64,000 bases of DNA. Origin: Paraglaciecola algarum. GTDB taxonomy: Bacteria; Pseudomonadota; Gammaproteobacteria; Enterobacterales; Alteromonadaceae. The DNA is taken from the NCBI RefSeq assembly GCF_021532655.1, contig NZ_JAKGAS010000007.1, positions 186,001-250,000 on the forward strand, read 5' to 3'. The notes beneath the pieces are model-generated. The model saw only the letters and a program-made list of their open reading frames with translations. It did no database searches and was not told the origin of the DNA. Shown piece by piece: positions 1 to 8,184 of the stretch (the stretch's first letter is position 1; each line of letters starts with the position of its first letter). Position numbers and translations under genes: made by a program.

Positions 1-36
1 ATATCAGACAGTTTAAATAACAATCTGTTCTGTTCA

Positions 37-588
37 CTATGGTACTAATTGTTGTACTTGATGATCCCACTTAGACTCAAACTCTTTTAAGTTCTGCTTG
101 CGTATTTTGGCACATTTTACAAAAACAGCCATATCACCACTGTTTTCCATACACTCAGCTGATTCTTTAAAATAAATATTCCATGCCTGCTTCTTTTTAC
201 CTTTAAAATCAACGTAATTAGACACCATCACATGTTCAGTTTTAGCGTAATTTTTAGCTTTGTAAGATTTTGTTTTGTATCGGCTTATGGTCTGTGTCTT
301 AGATAATGACTTAGGGTGTGTTTTATGCTTTTTGGAAGAGTTAGTTGAAGTTGATGGCGAACTTGAAGCAGCCTTTTTTGATTTTTTGGCAGGTTTATTT
401 TTAGCTAAAAGGCAGTCTAAAAACTCTTGTTTAACTGCACGGTGTTTGTCTCTCGCACGCTCGCTGACTTTGTATTTTAGTACATCATTCCATCTATCAA
501 CCTTTTGTTTTTCAGTATCACACTGCGCCTTAGCAACTGATAAATTACAATAGGTCATGGTAATTATCGCGAGTATCAATAATTTCAT
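37..588 (-). CDS. secreted lysine-rich hypothetical protein
   Basis: I do not recognise this 183-residue protein. The first 22 or so residues look like a Sec signal peptide (MKLLILAIITMTYCNLSVAKA), so the product is probably exported to the periplasm. The mature part is strongly basic, with a low-complexity Lys/Ser/Thr stretch around residues 65-105. Four cysteines (about residues 23, 59, 145, 158) could form disulfides. It stands alone on the minus strand, with the next minus-strand gene (rpmE) more than 400 bp upstream. The start codon is the natural ATG before the signal peptide. Its function is unknown. Confidence 0.65.
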   Translation of the reverse strand: MKLLILAIITMTYCNLSVAKAQCDTEKQKVDRWNDVLKYKVSERARDKHRAVKQEFLDCLLAKNKPAKKSKKAASSSPSTSTNSSKKHKTHPKSLSKTQTISRYKTKSYKAKNYAKTEHVMVSNYVDFKGKKKQAWNIYFKESAECMENSGDMAVFVKCAKIRKQNLKEFESKWDHQVQQLVP

Positions 589-636
589 TAAACGTTCCTT
601 GTTATATTTTTAACTATTTCGAGTCATTAAGCTTAG

Positions 637-655
637 TACCAATTCGGCTAAATAA
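637..655. repeat. sequence resembling the MITE end at 56.5 kb
   Basis: These 19 bases read TACCAATTCGGCTAAATAA, close to the terminal repeat TACCAATCGGCATAAATAA of the element at 56493-56790 (one inserted T, one missing A). I see no convincing matching opposite end within the next 300 bases, so this may be a lone or decayed element end, or chance similarity. Confidence 0.3.
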
Positions 656-881
656 CGTGGGCGAATTTGTCTGCTTGCCTTAGCCATTGATAAAAGGAAT
701 TTTGCAGGGCTATTATATTCACTCCAATTGAGGTTAAAGCGTTAGCCGTATTTAATTGATCACACATATTGTTTTGTACTAGTTGTATTAGTTTGGCTAA
801 ATGCGACTTGGGTCGTCCATCAAAAAATAAATAAAAGCCCAACTTGTGGCGTAAAACTGGTGAGTTGTACCCTTGTTCCAT
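648..881 (-). CDS. doubtful small ORF or gene remnant (77 aa)
   Basis: A 77-residue open frame lies in the 419-bp gap between the first gene and rpmE. It has no recognised family, no signal peptide and no clear membrane segment. Its 3' end overlaps the stretch that resembles a MITE end at 637-655. It may be a decayed gene fragment or non-coding. It is listed because nothing else occupies this gap except the rpmE terminator. Confidence 0.18.
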   Translation of the reverse strand: MEQGYNSPVLRHKLGFYLFFDGRPKSHLAKLIQLVQNNMCDQLNTANALTSIGVNIIALQNSFYQWLRQADKFAHVI

Positions 882-952
882 TGGTGATTTGAAAGATGCA
901 GCTTAATTTCTTAGTCTGCAGGGGGTTAGTTAAAGCAACAAAAATCACCCAC

Positions 953-981
953 AAAAAAAGGCGCTGAATAAGCGCCTTTTT
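953..981 (-). terminator. rho-independent terminator of rpmE
   Basis: A GC-rich hairpin (GGCGCT 960-965 / AGCGCC 971-976, loop GAATA) is flanked by A7 on the left and T5 on the right. On the minus strand the stem is followed by a T-run, as expected for an intrinsic terminator 27 bp after the rpmE stop. The symmetric A/T flanks could make it work in both directions. Confidence 0.85.
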
Positions 982-1007
982 GATGTCTTTTCAGACTACA
1001 AATCATT

Positions 1008-1220
1008 TTACTTCTTTTTAAGACCAGCAAAACGTTTGTTAAATTTATCAACACGACCACCAGTGTCAACGTTACGTTGCTTACCAGTATAGAAAGGATG
1101 GCAAGAAGAACATACGTCTAAGTTGATGTCTTTTTTCAATGTTGAACGTACAACAATTACGTTTCCACATGAGCAGTTTGCTGTCATGTCTTGATAATCT
1201 GGATGGATATCTTGTTTCAT
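1008..1220 (-). CDS. rpmE: 50S ribosomal protein L31, zinc-binding type
   Basis: This 70-residue protein matches bacterial L31 in full: MKQDIHPDY at the start, the central C16-x-C18 and C37-x2-C40 zinc ligands, and the FYTGKQ and [10 protein letters not shown] signatures. It is a protein of the large ribosomal subunit, near the central protuberance. Keeping all four cysteines makes it the C+ (zinc-containing) paralogue rather than the zinc-independent YkgM type. It is divergent from priA, as in many gammaproteobacteria, and has its own terminator. Confidence 0.97.
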   Translation of the reverse strand: MKQDIHPDYQDMTANCSCGNVIVVRSTLKKDINLDVCSSCHPFYTGKQRNVDTGGRVDKFNKRFAGLKKK

Positions 1221-1417
1221 GGGTTACCTTATTCGTCAGGCCGCATCGCTATCCAACCCGAAGTTGAACACCATACGAAAATTAAATTAAAAAGCTTTGT
1301 GGCTTGCCGCAAAGTGGCGCGCATATTAATGTATGGGGCTTAGGCGATCAAGGGTTTTGTTGTTTTTATCGCCATTTACTCCAAATTCAGCTCAACAGAC
1401 AGGTTTTGCCGTACCCG

Positions 1418-3598
1418 ATGTCAATAATTAGTATTGCTCTTCCCATTCCCAAACGTCAGCTATTTGATTATTTAGCTGCCGACGAGATCCCTAAAATTGG
1501 CTGCCGAGTGCGGGTATCCTTTGGGCCTCGTAAGTTAATTGGTGTGGTTTGGGAAATTAATCAAGAATCAGACTGGGATAAAAACAAACTTAAAAAAATT
1601 GAACAAATCATCGATGCACAACCTATATTTGATGCAACTCAACGTAAGCTTTGTTCCTGGTTAGCTCAATATTATAAACATCCAATTGGTGACGTGGTGC
1701 AAAGCGCTATGCCTGTGGCCTTACGAAAAGGTGAATCGAGTGAGGCTAAACCCACTAACTACTTAACTTTAACGGATTCTGGCAAAACCTTTGATTTATC
1801 GAATTTATCTCGCGCTCCGAAACAATACTCATTGTTAGAAAAGCTCAATAAAGTCGAATTAACTAAGTCTCAAGCCAACCAAGATTTTGGTATTTCTGCG
1901 GTTAAAGCTTTACTAGACAAAGAACTCATTCAAGACGTATCAAAACCCCATCAAATAAACACTAGTTGGCAGCAACAAATTGTTGTACAAGGAAAGCCTC
2001 AAGCTAATGTAGAACAAGCATTGGCCATAAGCAGTGTAGAAGCCAAACTAGCTGAATTTGCTTGTTTTTTGTTGGATGGTATAACCGGCAGTGGTAAAAC
2101 TGAGGTATATCTGCAGGCTATAGAGCCGGTTTTAAAGCAAGGTAAACAAGTTTTAATTTTAGTACCAGAGATTGGTCTCACGCCTCAAACCGTGCATAGA
2201 TTTAAATACCGATTTGGTATTGATGTAGGCATTTTACATTCTGGCCTAACTAACACTGAAAGATTACAAGTTTGGCAAAAAAGTAAAAATGGCGAATTAG
2301 GCATTGTGATTGGCACACGTTCAGCCATATTTACGCCCATGTTAAATCCCGGCCTACTCATTGTGGATGAAGAACACGATGCATCTTACAAACAGCAAGA
2401 TGGGCTACGTTACCATGCTAGAGACTTAGCGGTTGTTCGAGCCCATGCTGAAAATACCCCATTAATTTTAGGTACGGCCACCCCCGCTCTAGAAACCCTA
2501 AACAATGCGTTAACTGGGAAATATCATCACTTACAATTACAACAACGGGCTGGTAAAGCATCCGTCGCCACTAAGCATGTTTTTGATATACGACAACAAC
2601 CCTTACAGTTTGGTATTGCCCAAGGCATGTTAGATCGCATACAACAACACTTGGAGCAAGGCAGCCAAGTGATGTTGTTTATCAACAGGCGGGGTTATGC
2701 ACCAGCTCTTATGTGTCATCAATGTGGACATGTTGAACATTGCCATCGTTGTGATAAACCTTTCACACTACACAATCAGTTATATAAATTACAATGTCAT
2801 CACTGCGGAAGTGCCAAACCTATCCCACAACAATGTAATCAATGTCAGTCGAACGAATTAAATGCCATGGGTGTAGGTACCGAGCAACTAGAGATAGGGC
2901 TAAACAAATATTTCCCCAACTACAGTAATATTCGAATTGATAGTGATAGCGCTAGAGGCAAGAGTAAGCTGGATACTATGCTAAATAGTATCAATAACAA
3001 CGAACATCAGATTTTAATTGGCACGCAAATTTTGTCTAAAGGTCATCATTTTCCGAATGTCACTTTAGTACTAATTTTAGATATAGACGGGGCATTATTT
3101 AGCGCAGATTATCGCGCCGCCGAAAACCTTGCTCAACTGATTACCCAATTAGCTGGACGAGCTGGACGAGCAGAAAAACCCGGAGAAATGTGGTTACAGA
3201 CTCACGATCCAGGGCATCCTTTATTGCAAGATTTAATTAACAATGGTTATGGGCATTTTGCCCAATATGCATTACTTGAAAGAAAAACGGCCAATTTACC
3301 GCCTTATACTTACCAAGCTTTATTTAAGGCTCAGGCATTAAACCCAAAAGATGCTCATACATTTTTACAAAATGTGGCAGAGTTATTTAGCCAATATTCA
3401 GATGTGTGGTGCCTTGGCCCTATTCCAGCGTTAATGGAAAAACGCCAAGGCCAATACCGAATGCAATTATTATTACAAGCCAAACAACGCAGTGTTTTAC
3501 AACATGCTCTTGGTCAGCAGGTAAATCAAATTGAAACACTCTTTTTGGCAAACAAAGTACGCTGGTCACTTGATATCGATCCTCAAGACTTCAGTTAG
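1418..3598 (+). CDS. priA: primosomal protein N' (replication restart helicase PriA)
   Basis: PriA is the superfamily 2 DNA helicase that recognises stalled forks and reloads the replisome. I set the start at the ATG at 1418, giving 726 residues and an N-terminus (MSIISIALPIPKRQLFDYL) that aligns with E. coli PriA. The frame stays open upstream to an ATG at 1304, but those 38 extra residues do not look like PriA. Visible features are the 3'-DNA-binding domain (about 1-100), Walker A GITGSGKTE near 221-229, a DEEH box near 316, and eight cysteines in four CxxC-like pairs at about 432-477 that bind two zinc ions inside the helicase core. It is followed by ftsN and hslVU, the order found in enterics. 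Confidence 0.95.
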   Translation: MSIISIALPIPKRQLFDYLAADEIPKIGCRVRVSFGPRKLIGVVWEINQESDWDKNKLKKIEQIIDAQPIFDATQRKLCSWLAQYYKHPIGDVVQSAMPVALRKGESSEAKPTNYLTLTDSGKTFDLSNLSRAPKQYSLLEKLNKVELTKSQANQDFGISAVKALLDKELIQDVSKPHQINTSWQQQIVVQGKPQANVEQALAISSVEAKLAEFACFLLDGITGSGKTEVYLQAIEPVLKQGKQVLILVPEIGLTPQTVHRFKYRFGIDVGILHSGLTNTERLQVWQKSKNGELGIVIGTRSAIFTPMLNPGLLIVDEEHDASYKQQDGLRYHARDLAVVRAHAENTPLILGTATPALETLNNALTGKYHHLQLQQRAGKASVATKHVFDIRQQPLQFGIAQGMLDRIQQHLEQGSQVMLFINRRGYAPALMCHQCGHVEHCHRCDKPFTLHNQLYKLQCHHCGSAKPIPQQCNQCQSNELNAMGVGTEQLEIGLNKYFPNYSNIRIDSDSARGKSKLDTMLNSINNNEHQILIGTQILSKGHHFPNVTLVLILDIDGALFSADYRAAENLAQLITQLAGRAGRAEKPGEMWLQTHDPGHPLLQDLINNGYGHFAQYALLERKTANLPPYTYQALFKAQALNPKDAHTFLQNVAELFSQYSDVWCLGPIPALMEKRQGQYRMQLLLQAKQRSVLQHALGQQVNQIETLFLANKVRWSLDIDPQDFS

Positions 3599-3697
3599 AG
3601 ATTGAACCCAAAAATAAATTTAACAAAATGATTTACTCACAATCTAGCCAAGGTAAGATTGGTCGCCCTAGAGTAGTAAATTGGAAGTCTTTGTAAC

Positions 3698-4222
3698 ATG
3701 GCTCAAAAAGATTATGTAGCCCGTGGGCGAAGTAAAAAACAAGCCCCTCCTCCTAAACATTCAATTCCTTGGTTACGTTTAATTACTACCTTGGCCTTGG
3801 TTGGCGGATTTAGCTTTTTTTTATGGACCCTCAAAGATAAATCTGCAGAGCAAGTGACAGTTGCGCAAGCTAAAAACCCAGTTAAAACAGAAGATGACTT
3901 ACCAGATATTCCTGAAGAAGAATGGGAATTTATTAAGAGTTTGCCAGAATTTACCGTAGAAATTGAAAATAAGCAGCAAGACCAACCTGTGATCCTTAGA
4001 TTAATGCAATGTGGGTCTTTTAGAAAAGAATCACAAGCACAAGAACTTAAAGCACAAATAGCCTTACGAGGTGGTTTAGAATCACAAGTCAGAACTCAAT
4101 CGGGAAGATGGTACCGAGTGATTCTAGGTCCATATGAAAATAAACGTTTAGCTGAAAAAGACCGTCATATCTTACAAAGAGTCAAAATAAACGGCTGTAA
4201 AATTTGGAATTGGAATTTATAA
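3698..4222 (+). CDS. ftsN: SPOR-domain cell division protein, FtsN-like
   Basis: This 174-residue bitopic membrane protein has a basic cytoplasmic N-terminus (MAQKDYVARGRSKKQ), one transmembrane helix at about residues 25-43, a short acidic linker, and a C-terminal SPOR domain at about 98-174 (RLMQCGSF ... RVILGPY ... CKIWNWNL) that binds denuded peptidoglycan at the septum. Its position between priA and hslV is that of ftsN in E. coli, which activates septal synthesis through FtsA and FtsQLB. It is much shorter than E. coli FtsN (319 aa), mainly because the periplasmic linker is short. Position and domain order support ftsN, but the name could be refined to a generic SPOR protein. Confidence 0.8.
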   Translation: MAQKDYVARGRSKKQAPPPKHSIPWLRLITTLALVGGFSFFLWTLKDKSAEQVTVAQAKNPVKTEDDLPDIPEEEWEFIKSLPEFTVEIENKQQDQPVILRLMQCGSFRKESQAQELKAQIALRGGLESQVRTQSGRWYRVILGPYENKRLAEKDRHILQRVKINGCKIWNWNL

Positions 4223-4227
4223 AACAA

Positions 4228-4247
4228 GGGAGCTAACCTTAGCTCCC
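4228..4247 (+). terminator. hairpin after ftsN, weak terminator
   Basis: GGGAGCTAA (4228-4236) pairs with TTAGCTCCC (4239-4247), 6 bp after the ftsN stop. There is no clear T-run behind it, so it may stabilise the transcript or terminate only partially. It separates ftsN from the heat-shock promoter of hslVU. Confidence 0.45.
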
Positions 4248-4278
4248 TGCTAAATTCTCATTGGAATTTAAGCTTTAC

Positions 4279-4306
4279 CTTGAAAATTTCACTTTTCTCC
4301 CCAGAT
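4279..4306 (+). promoter_or_regulatory. sigma-32 heat-shock promoter of hslVU
   Basis: The -35 CTTGAAA (4279-4285), a 13-nt spacer and the -10 CCCCAGAT (4299-4306) match the RpoH consensus CTTGAAA-N11-16-CCCCATNT in all but one fixed base. It lies 90 bp upstream of hslV, a classic sigma-32 regulon operon in E. coli. Confidence 0.85.
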
Positions 4307-4395
4307 CTAGCTCATACCACGCTAGTCCAGACAATTGACTGGATTGAAGGCGCTAAGTCGGCAGTTTATCTGCCTATTATTTTTAAGGAATTTAA

Positions 4396-4920
4396 GTGAC
4401 TACTATTGTATCTGTGCGTCGTAATAATCAGGTTGTTATCGCTGGAGACGGCCAAGTTTCGCTAGGTAATACCGTAATGAAAGGTAACGCCAAAAAAGTA
4501 CGCCGTTTGTACAACAATAAAGTACTAGCGGGTTTTGCCGGTGGCACAGCCGATGCGTTTACCTTATTTGAACGGTTTGAATCCAAACTAGAAATACATC
4601 AAGGTAATTTGACTCGCGCAGCTGTAGAGATGGCTAAAGACTGGCGTACCGATCGTATGCTCAGAAAATTAGAGGCATTATTAGCTGTAGCTGACGAAAC
4701 CGCATCATTTATCATTACTGGAAACGGCGACGTGGTGCAGCCAGAAAATGATTTAATTGCAATTGGCTCAGGGGGCAATTTTGCTCAATCGGCAGCCATG
4801 GCATTATTAGATAACACTGAATTAACAGCCAAAGAAATTGCTGAAAAAAGCCTCACAATTGCTGGTGATATTTGTGTATTTACTAATCACAGCCAAACTA
4901 TCGAGACAATTGATTACTAA
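4396..4920 (+). CDS. hslV: ATP-dependent protease subunit HslV (ClpQ)
   Basis: HslV is the proteasome-beta-like peptidase that stacks as two hexameric rings and degrades proteins unfolded by HslU. The 174-residue product starts from GTG, with AAGGAA a few bases upstream. After removal of Met the catalytic N-terminal Thr is exposed (M-TTIVSVRR). The [20 protein letters not shown] segment and the C-terminal GDICVFTN are family hallmarks. Transcription most likely starts from the sigma-32 promoter at 4279-4306. HslU follows after 78 bp. Confidence 0.97.
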   Translation: MTTIVSVRRNNQVVIAGDGQVSLGNTVMKGNAKKVRRLYNNKVLAGFAGGTADAFTLFERFESKLEIHQGNLTRAAVEMAKDWRTDRMLRKLEALLAVADETASFIITGNGDVVQPENDLIAIGSGGNFAQSAAMALLDNTELTAKEIAEKSLTIAGDICVFTNHSQTIETIDY

Positions 4921-4998
4921 CATTCGTCTACAAACAATTACTAAGCCAAATCAACTGCACATTTAATTGATTTAGCTATCTACACAAAAGGTTTTAAT

Positions 4999-6330
4999 AT
5001 GTCAGAAATGACCCCAAGAGAAATTGTTCACGAACTAGATAGCCATATAATTGGTCAACAAGATGCTAAAAGAGCTGTCTCCATTGCCCTTCGAAATCGC
5101 TGGCGTAGAATGCAACTTGAACCTGAATTGCGTCAAGAAGTCACCCCAAAAAATATCTTAATGATTGGCCCAACAGGTGTAGGTAAAACCGAAATTGCAC
5201 GCCGCTTAGCTAAACTGGCCAATGCACCTTTTATCAAAGTCGAAGCCACAAAATTTACTGAAGTCGGTTATGTGGGAAAAGAAGTTGAAACCATCATTCG
5301 AGATTTGGCTGACATAGCGGTCAAAATGACCAAAGAACAAGCCACCAGTAAGGTGAAATTTAGAGCCGAAGAAGCAGCTGAAGAACGTATTTTAGATGCT
5401 TTATTACCACCACCAGAAAACGCTTTTGGTGAAAAAGAACAAGCCCAAGATAGTGGTACTAGACAAATATTTCGTAAAAAACTACGTGAAGGTACACTAG
5501 ACGACAAAGAAATAGAGCTTGATGTAGCGGCTCCTCAAGTAGGAGTAGAAATCATGGCTCCTCCTGGTATGGAAGAAATGACCAACCAGCTGCAAGGCAT
5601 GTTTCAAAATCTATCAGGCAAAGAGAAGAAAAAGAAAAAGCTCAAGGTTAAAGAAGCCTTTAAAATATTGATCGAGGAAGAGGCTGCAAAACTTGTTAAC
5701 CAAGAAGATTTAAAAGCTACCGCTATCGAATCACTCGAGCAAAACGGTATTGTGTTTATAGATGAAATTGACAAAATCTGTAAACGTGAAGGCAACACCA
5801 GTGGTGGTGACGTCTCCCGGGAAGGAGTTCAACGTGACTTACTACCGCTAGTTGAAGGTTCAACGGTTTCAACAAAACATGGCATGGTAAAAACCGATCA
5901 TATCTTGTTTGTTGCATCTGGCGCTTTCCAAATGAGCAAACCATCTGATCTCATCCCAGAGTTACAAGGCCGTTTACCTATTCGCGTAGAGCTAGAAGCG
6001 TTAACAGCCCATGACTTTGTGCGAATTTTAACTGAGCCAAACGCTTCATTAACAGAACAATATGTTGCTTTACTTAAAACTGAAGGTGTAGAGGTTAAAT
6101 TTACCGAAGAAGGCATTGAACGCATTGCGAATGCAGCTTGGCAGGTAAATGAGCGAACTGAAAATATTGGTGCTAGACGTCTTCACACTGTGATGGAAAA
6201 GTTAATGGAAGAGATTTCATATGATGCGTCTGAAAAAGCGGGGGAAACCTTAGAAATCAACGCAGATTATGTTAATTCACACCTAGATATGTTGGTAGAA
6301 GACGAAGACCTTAGTCGCTTTATTTTATAG
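4999..6330 (+). CDS. hslU: ATP-dependent protease ATPase subunit HslU (ClpY)
   Basis: HslU is the AAA+ unfoldase hexamer that feeds substrates into HslV. The 443-residue protein has Walker [10 protein letters not shown] (about 57-65), the family-specific I-domain insertion (about 110-240), Walker B VFIDEID (about 252-258), the sensor region and arginine finger, and the C-terminal tail [10 protein letters not shown] that inserts into HslV to activate it. The length equals that of E. coli HslU (443). It is co-transcribed with hslV. Confidence 0.98.
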   Translation: MSEMTPREIVHELDSHIIGQQDAKRAVSIALRNRWRRMQLEPELRQEVTPKNILMIGPTGVGKTEIARRLAKLANAPFIKVEATKFTEVGYVGKEVETIIRDLADIAVKMTKEQATSKVKFRAEEAAEERILDALLPPPENAFGEKEQAQDSGTRQIFRKKLREGTLDDKEIELDVAAPQVGVEIMAPPGMEEMTNQLQGMFQNLSGKEKKKKKLKVKEAFKILIEEEAAKLVNQEDLKATAIESLEQNGIVFIDEIDKICKREGNTSGGDVSREGVQRDLLPLVEGSTVSTKHGMVKTDHILFVASGAFQMSKPSDLIPELQGRLPIRVELEALTAHDFVRILTEPNASLTEQYVALLKTEGVEVKFTEEGIERIANAAWQVNERTENIGARRLHTVMEKLMEEISYDASEKAGETLEINADYVNSHLDMLVEDEDLSRFIL

Positions 6331-6353
6331 TCTGAGACTTAACTTTAAATCGA

Positions 6354-6389
6354 AGAAATACTATTAACGTGATAGTTAATAGTATTTCT
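6354..6389 (+). terminator. long AT-rich hairpin after hslU
   Basis: AGAAATACTATTAAC (6354-6368) pairs perfectly over 15 bp with GTTAATAGTATTTCT (6375-6389), with a GTGATA loop, 23 bp past the hslU stop. It lacks a clean T-run, so termination is likely but not certain. Confidence 0.6.
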
Positions 6390-6547
6390 GCTTTAAATTA
6401 AATAAAAACTTTATTGATCTAAAGCTATATTCGTTACGTAGGAGTAGGAGCTTTATTCGCCACCTAAATTTTGCATATCAATATACCATTGCATTGGACT
6501 TGCACACTTGGTTAATTAGTTCATAATATTCATAATCTTAGTACTGG

Positions 6548-7051
6548 ATGGCTGATATGTTTTCAAAAGAAATAGATTCAAACCTGCGTCATAAAACAAA
6601 GATTATTCCTAAATTTGTTGGCCTCATATTGGTCCTGCAATTTATGACAGTATTTACTGTAAATGCGGTAGAAGTACTCACCGCGAAAGAATTAACATCC
6701 CATTGTAAATTACTTAGTTCAGAACCCGAAGGGATAGATGGACAATATTGTATTCGGTACATTCAAGGCTTTATTGATGGTGCCATAGCTACTGATGCCA
6801 GAGTTATGCTAAATGCAGAAAATGCAATTTCTAAGAGTGAAACATTTTCAGAGCGGGCCATGCGTACTCGAATGCCAGGTCGCTCTGATCTATCTCGTGC
6901 CGCTAAATTAGCTGGATTTTGTCTTGGCGACCCTCTACCTATAAGGGAAGTCGTTAATCTTGTGGTGAAAGATTTGAATGCTCACACAAAAGAAGAACCA
7001 GCAATGGAAGTTGTCTATAACTCGCTAATCAAAAATTATCCCTGCCGATAA
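6548..7051 (+). CDS. Rap1a/Tai-like secreted protein
   Basis: This 167-residue protein has a hydrophobic signal segment at about residues 22-41 and a mature domain that resembles the Rap1a/Tai family (immunity proteins of type VI secretion amidase effectors and related periplasmic proteins). It shows CxxL near the start of the domain, CIRYIQGFIDGA, FCLGDP, and a C-terminal NSLIKNYPC. The spaced cysteines probably form disulfides in the periplasm. Its TAA stop overlaps by one base the ATG of the first Mrp gene, so it is translationally coupled to the antiporter. No T6SS effector lies nearby, so an immunity role is unlikely here and its actual job is unknown. A second in-frame ATG at 6557 could also be the start. 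Confidence 0.7.
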   Translation: MADMFSKEIDSNLRHKTKIIPKFVGLILVLQFMTVFTVNAVEVLTAKELTSHCKLLSSEPEGIDGQYCIRYIQGFIDGAIATDARVMLNAENAISKSETFSERAMRTRMPGRSDLSRAAKLAGFCLGDPLPIREVVNLVVKDLNAHTKEEPAMEVVYNSLIKNYPCR

Positions 7052-7572
7052 TGAAGTTACTTCGAAACACCCCATTATCTCAGCAAGGTAAAGCAAACAT
7101 ATCATCTATTTTGCTTTTGCTTTTTATACTCGCTGGTTCATGGCTGCTGTGGTCAGGACTATATAAACCATTATTGATGGGTTTAGGTGCTTTTTCGTGT
7201 TTTCTGAGCACATATCTGGCATACCGTATGGGCTTTTTTCGCCATCACAAGGCCTTATTGCGTATGTTACCTCGCTTACCTGGTTATTGGTTATGGCTAC
7301 TAAAAGAGATTGTTATATCAACCATAGACGTAGCTAAAATCATTCTATCCCCTTCGTTACCGATCACCCCAACTGTTGTAATTTTAGACGCCAAAACAAA
7401 AACGGATGTAGGCCACGTTATATTGGGCAATTCAATCACTTTGTCTCCTGGCACTGTTACATTAGATGTGCATGAAGAACAGCTACTAATTCATTGCTTA
7501 ACCAGTGAAGGAGCAAAAGAATTACAAAAAGGTGAAGTAAATAAACGAACCGCATCTTTGGAGCGAAAATAA
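7051..7572 (+). CDS. mnhE: Na+/H+ antiporter subunit E (MnhE/MrpE)
   Basis: This 173-residue membrane protein has two to three hydrophobic segments in the first 70 residues and the MnhE cytoplasmic domain. Typical features are LPRLPGYWLWLLKEIVIS, the VGHVILGNSITLSPGTVTLDV stretch across residues 115-135, and LLIHCL. MrpE is an accessory subunit of the multi-subunit cation/proton antiporter and is needed for complex stability or full activity. It overlaps the preceding gene by one base, and mnhF begins 2 bp after it. Confidence 0.93.
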   Translation: MKLLRNTPLSQQGKANISSILLLLFILAGSWLLWSGLYKPLLMGLGAFSCFLSTYLAYRMGFFRHHKALLRMLPRLPGYWLWLLKEIVISTIDVAKIILSPSLPITPTVVILDAKTKTDVGHVILGNSITLSPGTVTLDVHEEQLLIHCLTSEGAKELQKGEVNKRTASLERK

Positions 7573-7574
7573 GC

Positions 7575-7850
7575 GTGTATATTGTTGTTTCAATCGCTAT
7601 TTTAATCACTATGGTTTTAGCATTAGTCCGAGCCTTAATGGGCCCGAGTGTATATGACCGAGTGCTAGCGGTTAATGTGTTCGGCACAAAAACCGTACTA
7701 TTACTATCTGTCATTGCCTTCTTATATGGACGACCTGATTTTCTTGATTTGGCATTAGCTTATGCTTTAGTCAATATGGTAGGAATACTTGCGGTTTTAG
7801 AGTTTTTCCAAGATCGTTCCAGAAAAAAGCCCGAGGCCAAAGATGATTGA
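7575..7850 (+). CDS. mnhF: Na+/H+ antiporter subunit F (MnhF/MrpF)
   Basis: A 91-residue, three-helix membrane protein of the MrpF family (ALVRALMGPSVYDRVLAVNV, then the YALVNMVGILAVLEF helix). It begins with GTG two bases after the mnhE stop and overlaps mnhG by 8 bp. MrpF is homologous to small membrane subunits of membrane-bound hydrogenases and is an obligatory part of the antiporter complex. Confidence 0.93.
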   Translation: MYIVVSIAILITMVLALVRALMGPSVYDRVLAVNVFGTKTVLLLSVIAFLYGRPDFLDLALAYALVNMVGILAVLEFFQDRSRKKPEAKDD

Positions 7851-8184
7851 TCTACTGATTGATATTCTAAGTTGGATCCTGCTTATACTAGGTGGGGTTT
7901 GCGTACTTATTGGCGGTATTGGGGGGTTACGCCTACCCAATTTTTATACTCGCATTCATGCAGCCAGCCTTACTGATACAATGGGCACTATTTTAATTTT
8001 TACGGGTATGATGCTGCAAGCTGGTTTGACCTTAGCAACCTTAAAGTTATTTGCAATTATGTTATTTTTGCTGCTGACTGGCCCTACCGCTACCTACGCC
8101 CTGGCTAATGCAGCACTATTGTCTGGTCTCATACCAGAAGCCCGAAAAGCTAGCGATGAAGTAGAACAGGAGAAGTCCAAATGA
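7843..8184 (+). CDS. mnhG: Na+/H+ antiporter subunit G (MnhG/MrpG)
   Basis: A 113-residue protein with three transmembrane helices and the MrpG hallmark LRLPNFYTRIHAASLTDTMG (residues about 29-48). It is a small integral subunit of the Mrp complex. It overlaps mnhF by 8 bp and the next gene by 4 bp (ATGA), typical of stoichiometric translational coupling. Confidence 0.94.
   Translation: MIDLLIDILSWILLILGGVCVLIGGIGGLRLPNFYTRIHAASLTDTMGTILIFTGMMLQAGLTLATLKLFAIMLFLLLTGPTATYALANAALLSGLIPEARKASDEVEQEKSK

Noticed and set aside
275..553. 92-residue plus-strand open frame opposite the first gene
   Set aside because: It lies entirely antisense to the signal-peptide protein at 37-588 and has an odd composition (Leu/Cys/Phe-rich), typical of a shadow frame.
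1304..1417. 38-codon in-frame extension upstream of priA
   Set aside because: The residues do not resemble PriA, while the ATG at 1418 gives an N-terminus that aligns with the family.
6436..6470. GTAGGAGTAGGAGC-like sequence before the Rap1a-like gene
   Set aside because: It recalls the short GTAGGAGC palindromic repeats of some gammaproteobacteria, but there is only one copy here and no palindrome, so I could not support a repeat.
6548..7051. type VI effector-immunity pair
   Set aside because: The protein resembles Tai/Rap1a immunity proteins, but no amidase effector, VgrG, Hcp or PAAR gene is near.
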